Source: a bacterium (GTDB lineage Bacteria; Dependentiae; Babeliae; Babeliales; RVW-14). From it: a stretch of 7,110 bases of DNA. This document shows positions 5,867 through 7,110 of this stretch, one piece after another (positions within the stretch are counted from its first letter, which is position 1; every line of letters begins with the position of its first letter). The notes beneath the pieces were generated by a model that was given only the letters and a program-made list of their open reading frames with translations, was not told where the DNA came from and did not search any database. Location: NCBI GenBank assembly GCA_010027825.1, contig RGUK01000071.1, positions 1-7,110 of the forward strand, given 5' to 3'. Both the position numbers and the translations under genes were made by a program.

Positions 5867-6851
5867 AATACCCTCGCTCCCCCGACCGATCGCCAAGGTG
5901 GAGGGAAAGACGGTGCTCGCGGCGGTCCAGTTCGGGCCGTGTGTGCTCGACGGGGCGGCCGGCCGGGCCTCCTTTTCGGTGTGGGCGAGTGCTCTCATCT
6001 TCGACGAGGATCGCGAGACTCTCACCGATGGAGCAAACCGACTGCCGACGGTGGGCGAGCTCCCCGGCGTGGCCGCCGCGATCCGCGAGCTCGCGAAGAA
6101 GTACGCTCCCGAGGGCGCGACGATCTTCGGCCTCGCTCCCGAGGGCGCGACGATCTTCGGCCTCGCCACTCCACCGGCACCCCCGGCCCCCGTGTCTCGC
6201 CGGCCGACGGTGCTCCTCGACGTGCGAGCGAGGATGGACCCCGAGACGGTGAAGCTCGCGAGTTTCGCGGTGCAAGGCTCACTCCCGCGCTCGCTGCGCA
6301 AGGCTCGCCGGTGGGAGGAAGCCGAAGGGGAGCGGATCGAAGAGATTCTCCGCGAACATGGAGACGCGGCCTTCACGAAGACCGACGACCGACCGGCCCT
6401 CCTCGCAAAGAAGAAGGGGCAAACTGTGCTCACGGCCCGCGAGGAGAATAGCCTCACGGTGACTCTCGGAAGTCGCGGCGGATTTATTCGCCTCGACGAC
6501 GACGGGGAATGGCTCGTGCGGGCTCTCCGCGTGGGCCGTGGGTTCGTCACTGTCTCGATCTCGTGGTACCACTCGGCCGAGAAGCTCATCTCCGAGCGGC
6601 GCGAGGCTTGGGCGAAAGAGATTCGGACCCGGATCGAGGAGGCCGGCCCTCAAAGGAGGCTCGCCTTCGACGAGCTCTCCGACGATGAGAAGGCGAAGAT
6701 CGAGCGCGTGCTCGACCATATCGGCACTCTCGAAGATGCCCGGATCCTCCTCGACGCGGTGCTCCGCCGGGCCTTCGCGACCGGGGCGCGGCTCGTCGAC
6801 ATTCCGGCCCGTTCTCCTTCGGTGCGACAATCCCGACGGCCGAGGGAATGA
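5853..6851 (+). CDS. Hypothetical protein, probably the 3' part of the gene broken at 5804-5819
   Basis: I do not recognise it. From ATG 5853 it is 332 residues, but good coding style already starts at about 5820, so no nearby start marks the true N-terminus. TTG 5844 and GTG 5913 (GGAGGG 7 bases upstream) are alternatives if the gene stands alone. Residues about 85-104 are two copies of APEGATIFGL, followed by a Pro-rich linker (ATPPAPPAP). Residues about 115-240 hold a mixed alpha/beta block (SLTVTLGSRGGFIRLDDDGEW, FVTVSISWYHS). Residues about 245-315 are helical and charged. The last 13 or so codons (SPSVRQSRRPRE) look like shadow sequence, and coding style moves to another frame near 6811, so a second break is likely. 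The protein has no signal peptide, membrane segment or known catalytic motif. Confidence 0.6.
   Translation: MLDAEIPSLPRPIAKVEGKTVLAAVQFGPCVLDGAAGRASFSVWASALIFDEDRETLTDGANRLPTVGELPGVAAAIRELAKKYAPEGATIFGLAPEGATIFGLATPPAPPAPVSRRPTVLLDVRARMDPETVKLASFAVQGSLPRSLRKARRWEEAEGERIEEILREHGDAAFTKTDDRPALLAKKKGQTVLTAREENSLTVTLGSRGGFIRLDDDGEWLVRALRVGRGFVTVSISWYHSAEKLISERREAWAKEIRTRIEEAGPQRRLAFDELSDDEKAKIERVLDHIGTLEDARILLDAVLRRAFATGARLVDIPARSPSVRQSRRPRE
6104..6163. repeat. 30-bp perfect in-frame tandem duplication (APEGATIFGL twice)
   Basis: Copies lie at 6104-6133 and 6134-6163, and the first three bases of a third copy follow by chance or as a remnant. The length keeps the reading frame, so the protein simply gains ten residues next to a Pro-rich linker. 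The copies are identical at synonymous sites, which points to a recent event. Confidence 0.95.
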
Positions 6852-7110
6852 GCGGATCCGGCGCGGCCTCCAAGCCCTCGAGCATCTCTCCTTCAAGGTC
6901 GAGCATCGCGCCCTCAAAGGCGCGGCCTCGGGGCGGTTTCAAGGTCGATTCGTCTCGTGGCATGGATACTACGCCGGTGGCGCGGGTGCTCACGCCGACG
7001 GGGTCTTCCTCGTCGGTCTCGCCGATCCGGTGCCGGGGGTCGCGGTGCTCCTCGATCATTCGGTGAGAGGGAAGAAGAGCCTCGGCCGTGAGCTCGCCTC
7101 GGAGGCTCTC
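6811..7110 (+). CDS. Partial hypothetical coding frame running off the right edge, start missing
   Basis: From about 6811 to the end of the window the best coding style is in a frame with no stop. It begins VLLRCDNPDGRGNERIRRGL, continues through FVSWHGYYAGGAGAH and DGVFLVGLADPVPG, and ends GRELASEAL. No ATG, GTG or TTG lies in frame between 6739 and 6850; the ATG at 6736 would add about 25 residues of shadow-like composition and has no ribosome binding site. The simplest reading is that this continues the gene ending at 6851 after a 1-base indel near 6800-6815: dropping one base near 6811 gives VDIPALLLRCDNPDG. The ATGA at 6848-6851 looks like a stop/start overlap, but the frame it opens is Ser-rich shadow. 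Function unknown. Confidence 0.55.

Larger units (their letters stand above)
1..7110 (+). mobile_element. Part of an integrative element: integration and replication block
   Basis: A tyrosine recombinase directly followed by a primase-helicase fusion, a small DNA-binding protein and unrecognised small genes, all co-directional and overlapping, is the usual arrangement of prophage, satellite or integrating-plasmid replication blocks. No attachment site, tRNA, capsid, conjugation or host gene is visible, so the class and both borders lie outside the window. The assignment is inferred from context. Confidence 0.5.

Noticed and set aside
5183..6589. 468-residue open frame on the minus strand
   Set aside because: Ser/Arg-rich shadow of the + strand genes, with the same composition cause and no motif.
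6848..7066. Short + frame starting with an ATGA stop/start overlap
   Set aside because: The overlap looks attractive, but the product is Ser-rich shadow sequence. The frame beginning near 6811 has far better coding style over the same bases.
1..7110. CRISPR array, tRNA, rRNA or attachment site
   Set aside because: No regularly spaced repeats, no cloverleaf-like conserved T-loop sequence and no border repeat were seen. The tandem duplications have no spacers.

Overview
The window is GC-rich (about two-thirds G+C by eye) and fully packed with genes, all on the + strand. It reads as part of the integration and replication block of an integrative mobile element, such as a prophage, phage satellite or integrating plasmid, in a high-GC bacterium. 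Leucine is written almost entirely as CTC rather than CTG, and Glu, Val, Ile and Asp lean to GAG, GTC, ATC and GAC. That pattern recalls some Planctomycetota, but no host marker gene is present, so the taxonomic guess is weak.

Layout. (1) 9-1076: tyrosine recombinase with a complete catalytic set. A perfect 56-bp tandem duplication at its 3' end changes the reading frame of the last residues. (2) 1117-4044: a 975-residue replication protein with an archaeo-eukaryotic primase-polymerase domain, a PriCT-2 domain, an unassigned middle and a DnaB-type (SF4) helicase. (3) 4051-5196: three small genes. These are a protein of unknown function, a basic-tailed ribbon-helix-helix protein whose first 119 bases lie inside the preceding gene, and a protein with two cysteine pairs. 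The last two are joined by a GTGA stop/start overlap. (4) About 5185-5248: the only real gap, holding three copies of a TATCGGSCC-like motif in inverted and direct orientation, then a strong ribosome binding site. (5) 5249-7110: a module of unknown function whose reading frame breaks several times. One break is exactly explained by an 8-bp tandem duplication (5804-5819), one could be a stop codon lost by a single substitution (5605), and one looks like a 1-base indel near 6800-6815. A 30-bp in-frame tandem duplication lies at 6104-6163.

How the parts fit. The recombinase would integrate or excise the element, and the primase-helicase would prime and unwind its DNA. The ribbon-helix-helix protein is a candidate regulator or partition-type DNA-binding protein that could act on the repeat cluster just downstream; this last link is inference. 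Most genes abut or overlap, which suggests one transcript starting upstream of the window. The repeated tandem-duplication scars suggest either an element recently accumulating slippage mutations or, for some of them, sequencing or assembly error.
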